Program-made: the position numbers and the translations under genes | Notes under the pieces: model-generated | The model's input: only the letters and a program-made list of their open reading frames with translations | Databases searched by the model: none | Told to the model about the DNA's origin: nothing | Shown here: positions 42,560 through 52,098 of the stretch, piece by piece | Position numbering within the stretch: position 1 is the first letter of the stretch | Layout: every line of letters starts with the position of its first letter | From: Flavonifractor sp. An112 | GTDB lineage: Bacteria; Bacillota; Clostridia; Oscillospirales; Oscillospiraceae | Assembly: GCF_002161085.1 (NCBI RefSeq) | Contig: NZ_NFLU01000003.1 | Location: 62,001 to 126,000 of the forward strand | Length of the DNA stretch: 64,000 bases | Reading direction: 5' to 3'

Positions 42560-44841
42560 GCTTTCACCCCCGCAAGCATTTTTCTGGTGGCGTTCCTGGT
42601 TTTCCGTGCCACCTGCGACGGCGTCATTTCGGCGCCGTAGAAGTTCAGTGTCTGATTGAAGCCAGCGGCCGCCGGCACGCTGCTTCCGGTGTTCCCGGCA
42701 GAAGACAGGGGCGTGACCCGTGCCTTTCCGTTCAGCAAAGACAGCAGCTCGGGGCCGTTTTCGCCGACCACGGCGCTGCCGGCCTCCAGGATGCCGCCCT
42801 TCGCCAGATATGCAATTTCCGGGATACTCGGGATTGTGGGGATTCCGGCGCCCAGCATGTTGATTACGCCGATGACCTGGTTAATCCCGCTGATGAACGT
42901 ATTGATGAAGCCGATGGCCTTGTTCAGCAGGAAGATAACGCCGTTCAGCGGCGCCTTCACAATGCCCTCCAGGGCCTCGAAGATCCCGCGGAAGATGTCC
43001 TGCACTCCCTGCCAGGCTCGTTCCCAGTCTCCCGTGAAGACGCCCGTCACAAAGTCGATGACGCCCTGGAAGATGGTCTTCACTCCGTCGATGATTTGCA
43101 CCACATTGTCCTTGAAGGCAGTCAAGTAGTTGATGACATTATTCCATGCGGATTGCCACCACGTCAGGAAGGTGGCAGTCAGCCAGTTGATCAGGCCCGT
43201 GAAGATTGTCGTGGCGGCCTGGATAATGGTCTGCACCACACTTCCGAAGGTGGACAGCACGTCCTGGAGCATGGCGAAGACGTCGCTCCAGGTCACGCCG
43301 AAGACGTCCATCAGGAAACTTTCAAAGACCTGGAACACTTCCGTGATTGCTTCCCACGCAATCGTCAGGGCCTCCTGGAAGGTTTGGAAGACCGTCTGCA
43401 TGGCCAGGACTACCGCGTCCCACACCGGCGCAAAGGTCGCTTGTATCCACTCCAGGGCCGCCTGGAAGGCCTGCTTGATGACTTCCCACGCTGCCGTGAC
43501 CGCCGTCCTGAAGCCCTCGCAGTTGTTCCACAGCAGAATGATGGCTGCCGCTGCGGCGGCCACGGCTGCGATCACCAGGCCGACCGGGCCGGTCAAGACC
43601 GTCATCACGGTGGCCAGGCCGGTGGCTGCTGCCGTTCCCGTTGTCGCTGCTCCCGTGAAAATGGCGATGGCCGACGACACCGTTCCGATGACCGTGGCCA
43701 CCGGGCTGATAGCTGCCACAATGGCCAGGATCGCGGCGATGGCGACCTTCTGCCCGCTCGACAGGCTATTAAACCAGTTCAAGAATGTGGTTGCCAGCTG
43801 CGTGGCCATAGTCACCACCGGGGCTATGCTTTCGGCCAGATCCGCCAGCGCCTGCTGCATTTCCGCCGAAGCCTCTTTCCCTTCGACTAATGCGGAGTTG
43901 CTTTCCTTCCACGCGTTGTATGAGTCCATCAAGCCAGCGTCCGCCAGGGTTTGCAGCACCAGATTTTGGCGTTCCGCCTCAGTTGAACACTCCGCCAGGG
44001 CGGCACTGAAGTTCTCCGCTCCGATGCCAAGTCGGTCCAGCAGCTCACCAAATTGCCCCGTCGCCTCTCCGGTAGCCAGCGTTTCTTGCAAGCTGTCCGC
44101 CAGAGACTCAATCTTCATCGTGTCCGGGAAGGCCAGGTATGCCCCGGCCAGCCCCTCCACCGCTTTCTGGAGGTTTGATTCTGTGAAACCGGCTTGCAGC
44201 AGGTTGGCGGTGGCCTCCACGCTGCTGTCTGTTTCGTCTGATACGACATTAAAAGCCGTAAACGCTTCCCTGGCCGCGTCCACGCCCACGCCTGCCTGTC
44301 TGGCGTTGTTATCCAGCTTCGACAGGTCTGTGCGTAATTCTTCCGTTGCTGGTACAGTTGCCAGCACAGCAGCGCCCAGCCCCAGGATTCCCGCCGTTAC
44401 CGGCGCAGTTGCAGATGCTACCTTTCCTGCGCCTTCCGAAATATTGTTTGCAGCCTGGCCGACCTTCTGCATGGCCACGCTACTTTTTTGGGCCGCTGCC
44501 TCCAGGCTTTCCAGGCGCTGCTCCGTTGCGATGATTTCCCGTTGCAGGGCTTGATACTGTTCTTTCGACGCCTCGCCGCGCTGGAACTGCGCCTGCACCT
44601 GGGCTTCCGCGGTCTTCAGGCTCTCCAGCTTTGTTCTTGTGTCGTCCACCGCCTGGGCCAGCAGCTGCTGCTTCTGTTCCAGCAGGACCGTGTTCGACGG
44701 GTCCATCTTCAGAAGGCGCTCGACGTCCTTCAGGGCGGACTGCGTGGAATTGATCTGCTTATTCACCGACCGCAGCGCGTCGTTCAGCTTCGTGACGTCG
44801 CCGCCGATCTCTACGGTGATTCCCTCGATTCTGCCCGCCAT
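42556..44841 (-). CDS. Tape measure protein
   Basis: The 761-residue protein sets tail length. The N-terminal 110 residues are coiled coil (IEGITVEIGGDVTKLNDALR, then long Glu/Lys/Gln helices). The middle has hydrophobic segments (about 350-440, alanine-rich) and repeated Trp-rich helices; the C-terminus ends in a KTRNATRKM helix. I take ATG 44841 with GGGAGGTGG upstream; the in-frame TTG two codons earlier is less likely. Confidence 0.93.
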   Translation of the reverse strand: MAGRIEGITVEIGGDVTKLNDALRSVNKQINSTQSALKDVERLLKMDPSNTVLLEQKQQLLAQAVDDTRTKLESLKTAEAQVQAQFQRGEASKEQYQALQREIIATEQRLESLEAAAQKSSVAMQKVGQAANNISEGAGKVASATAPVTAGILGLGAAVLATVPATEELRTDLSKLDNNARQAGVGVDAAREAFTAFNVVSDETDSSVEATANLLQAGFTESNLQKAVEGLAGAYLAFPDTMKIESLADSLQETLATGEATGQFGELLDRLGIGAENFSAALAECSTEAERQNLVLQTLADAGLMDSYNAWKESNSALVEGKEASAEMQQALADLAESIAPVVTMATQLATTFLNWFNSLSSGQKVAIAAILAIVAAISPVATVIGTVSSAIAIFTGAATTGTAAATGLATVMTVLTGPVGLVIAAVAAAAAAIILLWNNCEGFRTAVTAAWEVIKQAFQAALEWIQATFAPVWDAVVLAMQTVFQTFQEALTIAWEAITEVFQVFESFLMDVFGVTWSDVFAMLQDVLSTFGSVVQTIIQAATTIFTGLINWLTATFLTWWQSAWNNVINYLTAFKDNVVQIIDGVKTIFQGVIDFVTGVFTGDWERAWQGVQDIFRGIFEALEGIVKAPLNGVIFLLNKAIGFINTFISGINQVIGVINMLGAGIPTIPSIPEIAYLAKGGILEAGSAVVGENGPELLSLLNGKARVTPLSSAGNTGSSVPAAAGFNQTLNFYGAEMTPSQVARKTRNATRKMLAGVKA

Positions 44842-44858
44842 GTTCAACCACCTCCCGC

Positions 44859-45397
44859 TTAAAAATTGTCGAAGTCCCGCTGCGTCGCCTTGTACGGATA
44901 CTTCGCTTCGTCGTTGCTCTGCTCGATATACATGTCATCGACCATTCCGATAGTCAGCAGATCCAGATCGGCCAGGGAGATGCCCAGCTGCACGCAGCGC
45001 AGCAGGAAAAGGGCCGTGTTCATCTCCCTGGTCGATGGTCTTATTTTTTTTTACTGGTCGACATGCCTTCCATGTTCAGGTCCCACAGCTCGATGATTTT
45101 CGGGAAGATCTCGTAGATGCTGAAGGTGTTGAAGGTGTCCAGCCACTCTTCCGGGGACGCGGGGACGTTGTCCTTGTCCGCGTGTTTTGCCATGATATAG
45201 GCGATATTCTCGAACATTTCCAGGGCCTCCGGGGGGAGGCTCACTTCCTCGTTCTCCTTCTTCTGGTCCAGGCACCGCTGGATCGCCTGCATATCCTGGA
45301 TAATATCCCGGCGGAACTTAATCCGATACAGGCGCGGCACCGCTGCGGTGGCCCGGAAGGGCACGTCTTTCCCGTCAATCTTGATGATGTCCTGCAT
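44859..45397 (-). CDS. Tail assembly chaperone, long frameshifted form (G-T type)
   Basis: Slipping -1 in the A9 run (45044-45052) joins the 118-codon upstream frame to a 60-codon second frame that ends at TAA 44861-44859. The second frame reads ADLDLLTIGMVDDMYIEQ and ends YPYKATQRDFDNF, the typical end of tail chaperone T domains. The fused product of about 178 residues binds the tape measure during tail assembly. Coordinates span both frames. Confidence 0.88.
45041..45052 (-). other. Programmed -1 frameshift site
   Basis: On the minus strand AGT is followed by nine A and then the TAA stop (AAA AAA AAA TAA). A -1 slip gives AAA AAA AAA ATA AGA and opens the second chaperone frame. Position, direction and the sense of the second frame agree with the conserved G/G-T frameshift of tailed phages. 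Confidence 0.88.
45041..45397 (-). CDS. Tail assembly chaperone, short form (G type)
   Basis: The 118-residue helical protein ends STSKKK, stop. It precedes the tape measure gene and follows the major tail protein, the position of lambda gpG. The zero-frame stop lies directly after the nine adenines used for frameshifting. It is made in excess over the frameshifted form in known phages. Confidence 0.88.
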   Translation of the reverse strand: MQDIIKIDGKDVPFRATAAVPRLYRIKFRRDIIQDMQAIQRCLDQKKENEEVSLPPEALEMFENIAYIMAKHADKDNVPASPEEWLDTFNTFSIYEIFPKIIELWDLNMEGMSTSKKK

Positions 45398-45415
45398 GTT
45401 TTGTCCCTCCTATCA

Positions 45416-45985
45416 TTACGCCCCGGTGGGGGTGTACACTTCGTTGTACCAGTCGGCCGCCACCTGCTGGGTGGTTTCCGCGCCGGTTCTCGCTTTCACG
45501 TATCCGTTCGGCAGGGCGGCGGCAGAGATCGTCACAGTCTCGGTGGACGGCTCGATCTCTTCCTCGGTGGTCGCGCTCTCGATGTTGGGGCGGGTGGACG
45601 TGCAGTTATACAGCACGTGCTTCGTCCCGGTCGCGTCGCCCTCGAACTCGAACAACAGGGCGAAGGGGGTAGACTTCGCAGTCGCCTTCTCCATGTAGAC
45701 CTTGTCGGTCTCCACCAGCTCTTCGCCCAGGCAGTCCACGCGGAACTCGTCCGGCACCAGGGCGGTGGTCAGGTCGCCCTCGTAGCCGTTGTTCTTGGCG
45801 CTCTGCCAGTAGACGATGCCGTCAGCATAGAACTTGCTGATGCTGCCCTGCTGCTCCAGGGACATTTCCACGGCGCCGGGCCAGGGCTTCGGCTCTCCAT
45901 AGGTGGGGAAGGTGGTCGCCGTTCCCTCTGCCGTGATGGGCGCGTAGTGTACGTTCTTCAGGTTGTATTTGACTTTGTCAGCCAT
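45416..45985 (-). CDS. Major tail protein
   Basis: The 189-residue protein builds the tail tube. It has VKYNLKNVHYAPIT at the start, the phi13-type pattern DGIVYWQSAKNNGYEGDLTTALVP in the middle, and a C-terminal TVTISAAALPNGYVKARTG. It lies between head-tail joining genes and the tail chaperone. Confidence 0.9.
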   Translation of the reverse strand: MADKVKYNLKNVHYAPITAEGTATTFPTYGEPKPWPGAVEMSLEQQGSISKFYADGIVYWQSAKNNGYEGDLTTALVPDEFRVDCLGEELVETDKVYMEKATAKSTPFALLFEFEGDATGTKHVLYNCTSTRPNIESATTEEEIEPSTETVTISAAALPNGYVKARTGAETTQQVAADWYNEVYTPTGA

Positions 45986-45988
45986 TTT

Positions 45989-46318
45989 TTACACCTCGAT
46001 TTCATAGATGATTTCGTGCATGTGTTCCGACTCGATGTAGGTCTCGTCCTTCGTCCAGTAGATCCCGGCAGCGGTCAGCGCCCGCTCCACCAGGGCCTCG
46101 GTCTCCGGCTCTTTTGCGTCGGTGTATAGCTCGATGGTGTACCGCTGTGCGCTGAAGTACACCACTCCGTCGGCGGCCATGTTGTTCGCTTGGCCGGCGT
46201 AATATACGCAGAAGGGCGGGTCGGGCGATTTGCCTTCCTCCCACATGCGATATGCCACAGGCAGGCCCGTGGCGGTCAGGATCGCGCGGACGTCTTTCGG
46301 TTCTTTCACGGCTGGCAT
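45989..46318 (-). CDS. Tail completion / head-tail joining protein
   Basis: The 109-residue protein has the look of tail terminator proteins of Firmicutes phages (YTIELYTDAKEPETEALVE, then a short strand with IIYEIEV). It stands between the HK97 gp10-like gene and the major tail protein. The assignment is from position plus general pattern. Confidence 0.7.
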   Translation of the reverse strand: MPAVKEPKDVRAILTATGLPVAYRMWEEGKSPDPPFCVYYAGQANNMAADGVVYFSAQRYTIELYTDAKEPETEALVERALTAAGIYWTKDETYIESEHMHEIIYEIEV

Positions 46319-46686
46319 GCCTCCTTCGCCTTCTGCTCGAACTCCTTTATGGCGGTCTGCTCCGCCGGTTCAATGTGCGGTTGCGCCTGTACGCGGCCGC
46401 CTCCGCGCTTTGCGTGGCCTTTCTCCAGTAGGTGGGTCAACTGGTAGTCGGTGGCGTTGTGGACCGTGTAGCGCACGCTGGCGGCGTTCTCGAAGGCCTT
46501 TGTCTTCTTCCAGCCCCTGCGGTAGTCTCCCGTCAGCTTCGGTGAAGTGCTTCGCAGCTCCTTCACGCAGCCGTCCGCTGATTGGCTCGCCGCTTTCTTG
46601 ATTCCGTCCGCCGTTGCGGTTGCATACTCTTTCACAGCCTCCGATACTGCCGTGGCCAGCCCGTCGATCCCGACTCTATTTGCCAC
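46306..46686 (-). CDS. HK97 gp10-like tail completion protein
   Basis: From GTG 46686 it has 126 residues. STSPKLTGDYRRGWK and the C-terminal HLLEKGHAKRGGGRVQAQPHI are the family's signature. HK97 gp10-like proteins help join head and tail. It overlaps both neighbours. Longer starts up to 46713 are possible but lie deeper in the adaptor gene. Confidence 0.85.
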   Translation of the reverse strand: MANRVGIDGLATAVSEAVKEYATATADGIKKAASQSADGCVKELRSTSPKLTGDYRRGWKKTKAFENAASVRYTVHNATDYQLTHLLEKGHAKRGGGRVQAQPHIEPAEQTAIKEFEQKAKEACQP

Positions 46687-47014
46687 GCACGTCACCCGCC
46701 TTTTCGGTGACATACAGTTCCACGTCCTCGCCTCTATTGAAGGTTCGGTAGACGGTCAGGCGCTTGTCCGCTGCCACCTCCACGATGGTCTGGCCAGTGT
46801 AGTCGCTGGCGTGTACCACCACCGTGCAGGACGGTTTCAGCCCCATGGCGCCGGCAGCCGCCGTTTCCGCCCTGGAAGGGCTTTGCAGGTCCGCCCACAC
46901 CTCCAGGCTTTCGTCCGTGTATGCAGGGTTCCCGATGTCGTCCAGGACAGGGTTCCCCGCCTCGTCCAGCTGCGTGACGCGCCGGATCAGCTTCACTCTG
47001 TCGCTGAAGTACAA
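46676..47014 (-). CDS. Head-tail adaptor (head closure) protein
   Basis: The 112-residue beta-rich protein has the pattern of SPP1 gp16-like closure proteins: DRVKLIRRV, EVWADLQSPSRAE and TVYRTFNRGEDVELYV. It overlaps the connector gene by 22 bases. Confidence 0.82.
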   Translation of the reverse strand: MYFSDRVKLIRRVTQLDEAGNPVLDDIGNPAYTDESLEVWADLQSPSRAETAAAGAMGLKPSCTVVVHASDYTGQTIVEVAADKRLTVYRTFNRGEDVELYVTEKAGDVRGK

Positions 47015-47298
47015 TAGGCCACCTTCTTCCTGATTTCGTCGCGCATGGTCATGTAGTCCTCCCGGTTCACGGCCGCCTCGTCGTTGTTCAGGCCGAACTT
47101 CCAGCGGACGAAGCAGCGGATCGCCCCCAGAATGAGGGCGTCCGCTTCATCGTTCGCTTTGCTTTCCAGGACTCCCAGCCCGATCAGGTCCAGGCGGCAC
47201 TCTTCGATGATGTCGGTCAGCTCCGCGTCCACTTCCGCGTTCTCGCCGCGGCGCACGGCTCTGCGCAGCTTGGCCAGGTATTCAGCAGTCACCGCCAT
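46993..47298 (-). CDS. Head-tail connector protein, gp6-like
   Basis: The 101-residue helical protein (VDAELTDIIEECRLDLIGLGV, LILGAIRCFVRWKFG) follows the pattern of the HK97 gp6 / phage QLRG connector family, which forms a ring under the portal. It follows the capsid gene, as expected. Confidence 0.85.
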   Translation of the reverse strand: MAVTAEYLAKLRRAVRRGENAEVDAELTDIIEECRLDLIGLGVLESKANDEADALILGAIRCFVRWKFGLNNDEAAVNREDYMTMRDEIRKKVAYCTSATE

Positions 47299-47314
47299 GG
47301 CTCACACCTCCGGG

Positions 47315-48520
47315 TTAGGCGTTCGCGGCAATCTGGCACACCATGAAGCCGTTGTGCCGGATCAGGTTGCCACCGGCCATGACCTCGCCCAGGATAGTCA
47401 GCAGGCCCTCGCCGAACTTGTAGTCCTTGCTGACTTCGACGGTGTAGTCGCCGAACAGGCCCAGCTCGTAGTTCATCGGGTCTCCGTAGACCATGGTGTT
47501 CACGGCGCTGGTGGTCTGTGCGGTGCCAGACAGGGGCGTCAGGGCGCTGTTGATGGTGTAGGGAACAGCCAGGCCGCCGTCCTTGATGATGCCGGTGTTG
47601 GGGTTGCCAGCGTCGGGCAGGATCTCATACACCGCCTTCTTCTCGTTGGTACCACGGACGTCGCCAAAGGCGATCAGGTCGGTCTTGTGCAGATACAGGC
47701 GCGCATTTGCGCCCACATTCTCGTCTCCGCCATACCCCAGGACGATTTTCCGCAGGGTGTTCTGGTCAATGACGCCCTTCCCGCTGCTCACAGTCATGGC
47801 CAGGGTGGTGTAGATGGCCTCGCTCTTGGTGTTCACCGCGTTCTTGATGCCGTAGAAGGTGCCGTCGTTGCCGTTCACGATCAGCTTCGATACCTTGGCG
47901 CGAAGCGCGGTAAGGGCCAGCTCGCGGACCTTCTCCGCATAGGGGACAGGGGTCAGCTTCTCGATGTTCTTGGACACATAGGACACGACGTTGACCAGGT
48001 TGGGCTTGATGGCCGCCACCCGGAAAACGGGGTCGCTCGGGTCGGGTGCGGTGCCGTCGGTGCCGTCGTCGGCCTCGGGCATGCTCTTCACATAGGCCTC
48101 GGTCCACTCGCCGCAGCCCGTGCAATCCATCACGCGGACCTGGTCCACGATGGAGGAAACGACGTTGAAGCCCTCGTCGATGGTCTGACCCACGCCGGTG
48201 GGCTTCGCCAGGCTGTCGGTGGTGATCAGGGTGGAGCGAAGGGAAGCCAGCCCGCGGCGCACTTCATCGGCGGACAGGGTCAGCTTCTTGCTGCGGTAGA
48301 TTTCCTCGGCGCGTTCCTCCTTGTCCTCTCCGCCCTCGCTGCCGGGGATCTCGGTCAGCTTATTGGCCACGGCCTGCTTGGAGCGCAGGGTGGCCAGCTC
48401 CGTGTTCAGGCCGTCGACCTCGGTGTCCAGCTCCTTGGTGCGCTGCTCGTCGGCGCCCTCGATCTCTTTGGCGATCTCCGCCTTTCTGGCCTCGATTTCC
48501 GCAATTCTCTTCTGGTACAT
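47315..48520 (-). CDS. Major capsid protein, HK97 fold
   Basis: The 401-residue protein has an N-terminal coiled-coil delta domain (about 1-60, rich in Glu/Lys) that acts as scaffold and is removed by the protease encoded next door. The mature part has VSYVSKNIEKLTPVPYAEKV, LIVNGNDGTFYGI and the C-terminal FGDYTVEVSKDYKFGEGL. GGAGAACGAACC precedes ATG 48520. Confidence 0.93.
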   Translation of the reverse strand: MYQKRIAEIEARKAEIAKEIEGADEQRTKELDTEVDGLNTELATLRSKQAVANKLTEIPGSEGGEDKEERAEEIYRSKKLTLSADEVRRGLASLRSTLITTDSLAKPTGVGQTIDEGFNVVSSIVDQVRVMDCTGCGEWTEAYVKSMPEADDGTDGTAPDPSDPVFRVAAIKPNLVNVVSYVSKNIEKLTPVPYAEKVRELALTALRAKVSKLIVNGNDGTFYGIKNAVNTKSEAIYTTLAMTVSSGKGVIDQNTLRKIVLGYGGDENVGANARLYLHKTDLIAFGDVRGTNEKKAVYEILPDAGNPNTGIIKDGGLAVPYTINSALTPLSGTAQTTSAVNTMVYGDPMNYELGLFGDYTVEVSKDYKFGEGLLTILGEVMAGGNLIRHNGFMVCQIAANA

Positions 48521-48541
48521 GGTTCGTTCTCCTTTCGGTTT

Positions 48542-49141
48542 TTAGATTTTGCATTTCAGGGTTACCCTGCGCTTCATCAGCTCCAGGGATGCCTTCCGCT
48601 CTCCCGCCGCCTTTTCGACGGCGGCGCGGCGGGCGGCGATGCTGGTGTCATCATAGGCCGGAATGTCCACGGCGCTGGTGTCATACAGCCGCTTCACCTT
48701 CTGGACCGTCCACATTCTCGCTTCCTTGTCGAAGCTCTCTTCGCGCACGGTGAAGGCGAAGGACATTCTGTCGATGTAGCCGCCGGCGATCTCGTCATAC
48801 AGCCGTCGGCCTTCCTCCGTCCCGTCCAGGCGGGCGCGGATAAATAGGCCATCGTCGTCCACCTTCAGCTCCAGCGTGCCGTTCCTGGTTCGCGCCATGA
48901 CCTTCCCGCCGTGGTTGTAGTTGAAGATCACGTCGTCCATCTTGGCCTCGTCGAAGGCGTGCCGGTCAATCTGTTCCTTGTACTCCACGCCGCCCATCTC
49001 GAACAGGACGGTGGGGGAGTTGAAGCGCACCGCGTATCCCTCGACATACAGTTCCTTCTGGCCTTCCTGTCCCTCGGCCTCCACGGCTCTGGTCTTGACC
49101 TCAAAGCAGCGTTCCATTCGGTCGTTCCGCTTATTCTCCAC
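48542..49141 (-). CDS. Prohead protease, HK97 family
   Basis: The enzyme trims the capsid delta domain. The protein has YVEGYAVRFNSPT, the catalytic His in FNYNHGGKVMAR (about 78), and SFAFTVREE with the serine near 125, ending in an Arg/Lys-rich tail. I choose GTG 49141, which has AAGGGGGTGA at a good distance; GTG 49162 and ATG 49117 are alternatives. It overlaps the portal gene end by 11 bases. Confidence 0.9.
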   Translation of the reverse strand: MENKRNDRMERCFEVKTRAVEAEGQEGQKELYVEGYAVRFNSPTVLFEMGGVEYKEQIDRHAFDEAKMDDVIFNYNHGGKVMARTRNGTLELKVDDDGLFIRARLDGTEEGRRLYDEIAGGYIDRMSFAFTVREESFDKEARMWTVQKVKRLYDTSAVDIPAYDDTSIAARRAAVEKAAGERKASLELMKRRVTLKCKI

Positions 49142-50426
49142 TTTCTTCACCCCCTTTCCCACCGTCTCCGGCTCCTTCTTCCGCCGCCGGCTCCTGGCCG
49201 CCCTGGTCTCCCTGCGGCTCCTGGCCCCCCGTGTTTCCAGGGTCCTCTTGCGGCTCCTGGCCCGTCTGGTACTTGGACATGTCGGACTGCTTGATATAGT
49301 TCAGGGAAATAATCCGCTCGTCCCCGCCCTCGACAGGCGGCAGGCCGAACAGCTCCCGCTGCTCGTTCGTTGTCATCAGGCCGATTTCCCGCGTCGCGTT
49401 CACCAGCTGCACCTTCTCCGACGTCGACGCGTTGATCATGGCCGACGACGTGAAGATGATGCGGTTGCCCACGTCCTTTTCGCGCTGCGTGAAGCACGCG
49501 TTCGTGAAGGCCTGTCCCATCTGGATTAGGATCGGCTCTATCACGCTCTCATAGAAGGCTTGCCACTGGTCGCTGGTGTAGCTGGACTTCAGGATCGGCT
49601 CGCTGATGCGCCAGTAATAAAACAGGTTTTCGCGGATCTCCCGCATTTGCGCCGCGTTCGTGGACCACGGCGTAACATTCAGCGGGGTGAAGTCCTCCAT
49701 GGAGTCCACGCCGATGATGCCGCCCTCTTTTGCGGCCGTCTTGAAGCGGTTCACGAAGTCGTCGGTGCTTTTCTTGACGTCTTCCGGCGCCAGCATAGCC
49801 TTCTTCTGCTTCAGCAGCCCGCGCACCTTATTGGCCACGGTCAGGGCCTCCGTCAGTCCCTCGTCGCTTGCCTTGATCATCGTCAGCGTGTTGTTGATCG
49901 GCTGGTTTCCGTCTCCGGCGATAGGGTGGTGATTGAAGAACTTCCGCAGAATGACGACGTCCTCGACGTTCAGTATGTATTCCTTCCAGTCGGTTTCATC
50001 TACGAAGCGGACCGCATAACCGCCGCCTTTGATTCCGAAAAATTCAAAATTGCTGTACTGGACCGGGATAATTGCCTTCGGCGTCAGTCCGTCCCATTTG
50101 ATGAAGGCCATGGCGGTTGTCTTGTCTTCCAGCTGTGCCACCAGCTTATACTTCAGGTCGAAGCCGGACATCAGGGTGTTCGGCTGTTGGTTCAACAGCT
50201 TTGCATACGGGCTTGACCTTTTGATTTCTTTGATGCGCCCCTGCTTGTCTTCAATCACGTGCATGGCCTGCGACTTCGCTGTGTGCGATGCGATGCAGTC
50301 GATAATGGCCCTCACCGTTTCCTGCTCATACGCTTCTCTGTTCCACGGACTCGACCTCCCGGACGGCCCGAAGTACACCTGCACCTTCGGCCGGAAGAAG
50401 TCAAAGAACTGGCTGAAAATGCCCAT
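49131..50426 (-). CDS. Portal protein, HK97 family
   Basis: The 431-residue protein forms the DNA entry ring. It has the family's early segment YEQETVRAIIDCIASHTAK, LLNQQPNTLMSGFDLKY, AFIKWDG and FYYWRISEPILKSSYT. The C-terminal 50 residues are disordered, rich in Gly, Gln, Glu and Pro. It follows the terminase gene by four bases. Confidence 0.93.
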   Translation of the reverse strand: MGIFSQFFDFFRPKVQVYFGPSGRSSPWNREAYEQETVRAIIDCIASHTAKSQAMHVIEDKQGRIKEIKRSSPYAKLLNQQPNTLMSGFDLKYKLVAQLEDKTTAMAFIKWDGLTPKAIIPVQYSNFEFFGIKGGGYAVRFVDETDWKEYILNVEDVVILRKFFNHHPIAGDGNQPINNTLTMIKASDEGLTEALTVANKVRGLLKQKKAMLAPEDVKKSTDDFVNRFKTAAKEGGIIGVDSMEDFTPLNVTPWSTNAAQMREIRENLFYYWRISEPILKSSYTSDQWQAFYESVIEPILIQMGQAFTNACFTQREKDVGNRIIFTSSAMINASTSEKVQLVNATREIGLMTTNEQRELFGLPPVEGGDERIISLNYIKQSDMSKYQTGQEPQEDPGNTGGQEPQGDQGGQEPAAEEGAGDGGKGGEESGE

Positions 50427-50430
50427 CTTA

Positions 50431-52095
50431 TCACCTCAAATATTGCAAAAATTCGTCTTCGTGGTTGTAGTAGCCCACCATGGCGTTCAGTAGACTGACC
50501 GTTCCGTCGATTCGTCTGTTCGACGTGATTTTTTCCGGCTGGATACTGTCGATTCCGCGTTGATTGCTGGCTCTGGCCGCCGTGTTCGACAGACACCACC
50601 GCAGGATCGGGTTGTTCTGGTAGACCATCAGGTGGTCCTCGAACAAACCCTTCATGCGCTTCATCGGATAGGTCCATGTCACCGGCCCCTGGCGGATCTT
50701 CTCCATCTCGAAGCCGGTTTCTGTCATCTGCGGCACCCAGTAGCCGGACAGGGCCGCGTCGTAACACACCCACAGCGGCCTGATGTCCCGTTCCTGGACC
50801 ATTTTCACAAACCAGGCCGTCACGGCGTTGTAGTCCACGGTGGCCGACTCGCACAGCGTCAGCCACTTCTGTTCCGCCCATAGGGTGTATGGCGCTTCCT
50901 TTCGCCCCTGTGTCTGTATTTGCTCGACCCTTGCCTTCGGCAGGAAATACTGCTGGAGTACGTAGAAGCGCGGGTCCTTCGGCCGGCGGATCAGCAGGGT
51001 GGCGCACGTCAGGTCCGTGGTCGCCGACAGGTCGCAGCCGCCGATAGCGTAGGTGTGGTTCAGGTATTCATCCGGCACCACCAGTTCATTCTTCAGCACC
51101 GCGAAGGGCAGCCAGGCCGCCGCCGCGTTTTCCTGAATGTTGAAGTCCTTCACCAGCAGGGTGGGCAGGTAGGACGGGTCGTTCTTCGCCCGCTCGACAT
51201 CGTCGGCCAGCTGCTGCCGGTCCTTGATGGTCCCCAGGCCCGGGTTCGCCTTTTCCCACGCCTCCGGGTTCGTCCATTCTTCCCGGCTGTCCAGCATATA
51301 AAGCAGGGGCAGCATGCGGTCGTCCTGCACGGTTCCCTTTGCCACAGACAGGGCATACTCGAAGATGCTGTCGAAGATCCCTTCCCGCGCAAAGCCTGCC
51401 GTCGTGATGCTGCCATAGATCGGCTGCTTCCTGGCCTTCATGCCCTGCTTCGTGACGTCGTACATGTTCCGGTCTTCCTGCGCGTGCAGCTCGTCGCAGC
51501 TGCAATAATGCAGGTTCAGGCCGTCCAGTGTTTTCGACTTGGACGCCAGGGCCTTCATGGTGCTGTTCGTCAGCTTGAACTCCATGCCGCCCACAATGGG
51601 GCGCACCAGGGCGTCCAGCTCTGGGTCTTGCTCCACGATCTTCCTGGCGGTTTTGTAGACGATGGCCGCCTGGTCGTATTTCGTGGCGATGCTGACGCAC
51701 TGGGCGCCAGGCTCTCCGTCTGCCACCAGCATGTAGACCATGATGCAGGCCGACAGCATGGACTTTCCGTTCTTCCGGGCCACCAGCAGCAGGAACTCCC
51801 GGAAGCGCCGCAGCTTCGTTTTCTTGTCGATCCAGCCGAACAGTGTCTGAATGAAGGCTTTTTGCCACAGGTCCAGCTTCACCAGCTGCCCCGCCAGGTC
51901 TCCCTCGTAGTGCCGGCAAAATGTTTCGATGAATTCTATGGCGTGGTTTCCCAGCTTCAGGTCGAAGCGGTATTTGCACGTCTTGTCCGCCTGTTCTTTC
52001 TCCAGGCGCTCGTACACCATGCGCACCGGCTCGGAGACTTTCACCTTCCCGTCCCGGATGGCGTTCAGGTATCGGCGGGCATAGTTTACGGCCAC
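50431..52095 (-). CDS. Terminase large subunit
   Basis: TerL packages DNA into the prohead. The 554-residue protein has a Walker A-like LLLVARKNGKSML near residue 105 and a Walker B-like NLHYCSCDELHAQED near 195. A nuclease part from about 330 contains GGCDLSATTDLTC with the metal-binding Asp. This is the HK97/phiC31-type large terminase. It starts four bases after the small subunit. Confidence 0.93.
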   Translation of the reverse strand: MAVNYARRYLNAIRDGKVKVSEPVRMVYERLEKEQADKTCKYRFDLKLGNHAIEFIETFCRHYEGDLAGQLVKLDLWQKAFIQTLFGWIDKKTKLRRFREFLLLVARKNGKSMLSACIMVYMLVADGEPGAQCVSIATKYDQAAIVYKTARKIVEQDPELDALVRPIVGGMEFKLTNSTMKALASKSKTLDGLNLHYCSCDELHAQEDRNMYDVTKQGMKARKQPIYGSITTAGFAREGIFDSIFEYALSVAKGTVQDDRMLPLLYMLDSREEWTNPEAWEKANPGLGTIKDRQQLADDVERAKNDPSYLPTLLVKDFNIQENAAAAWLPFAVLKNELVVPDEYLNHTYAIGGCDLSATTDLTCATLLIRRPKDPRFYVLQQYFLPKARVEQIQTQGRKEAPYTLWAEQKWLTLCESATVDYNAVTAWFVKMVQERDIRPLWVCYDAALSGYWVPQMTETGFEMEKIRQGPVTWTYPMKRMKGLFEDHLMVYQNNPILRWCLSNTAARASNQRGIDSIQPEKITSNRRIDGTVSLLNAMVGYYNHEDEFLQYLR

Positions 52096-52098
52096 GGG

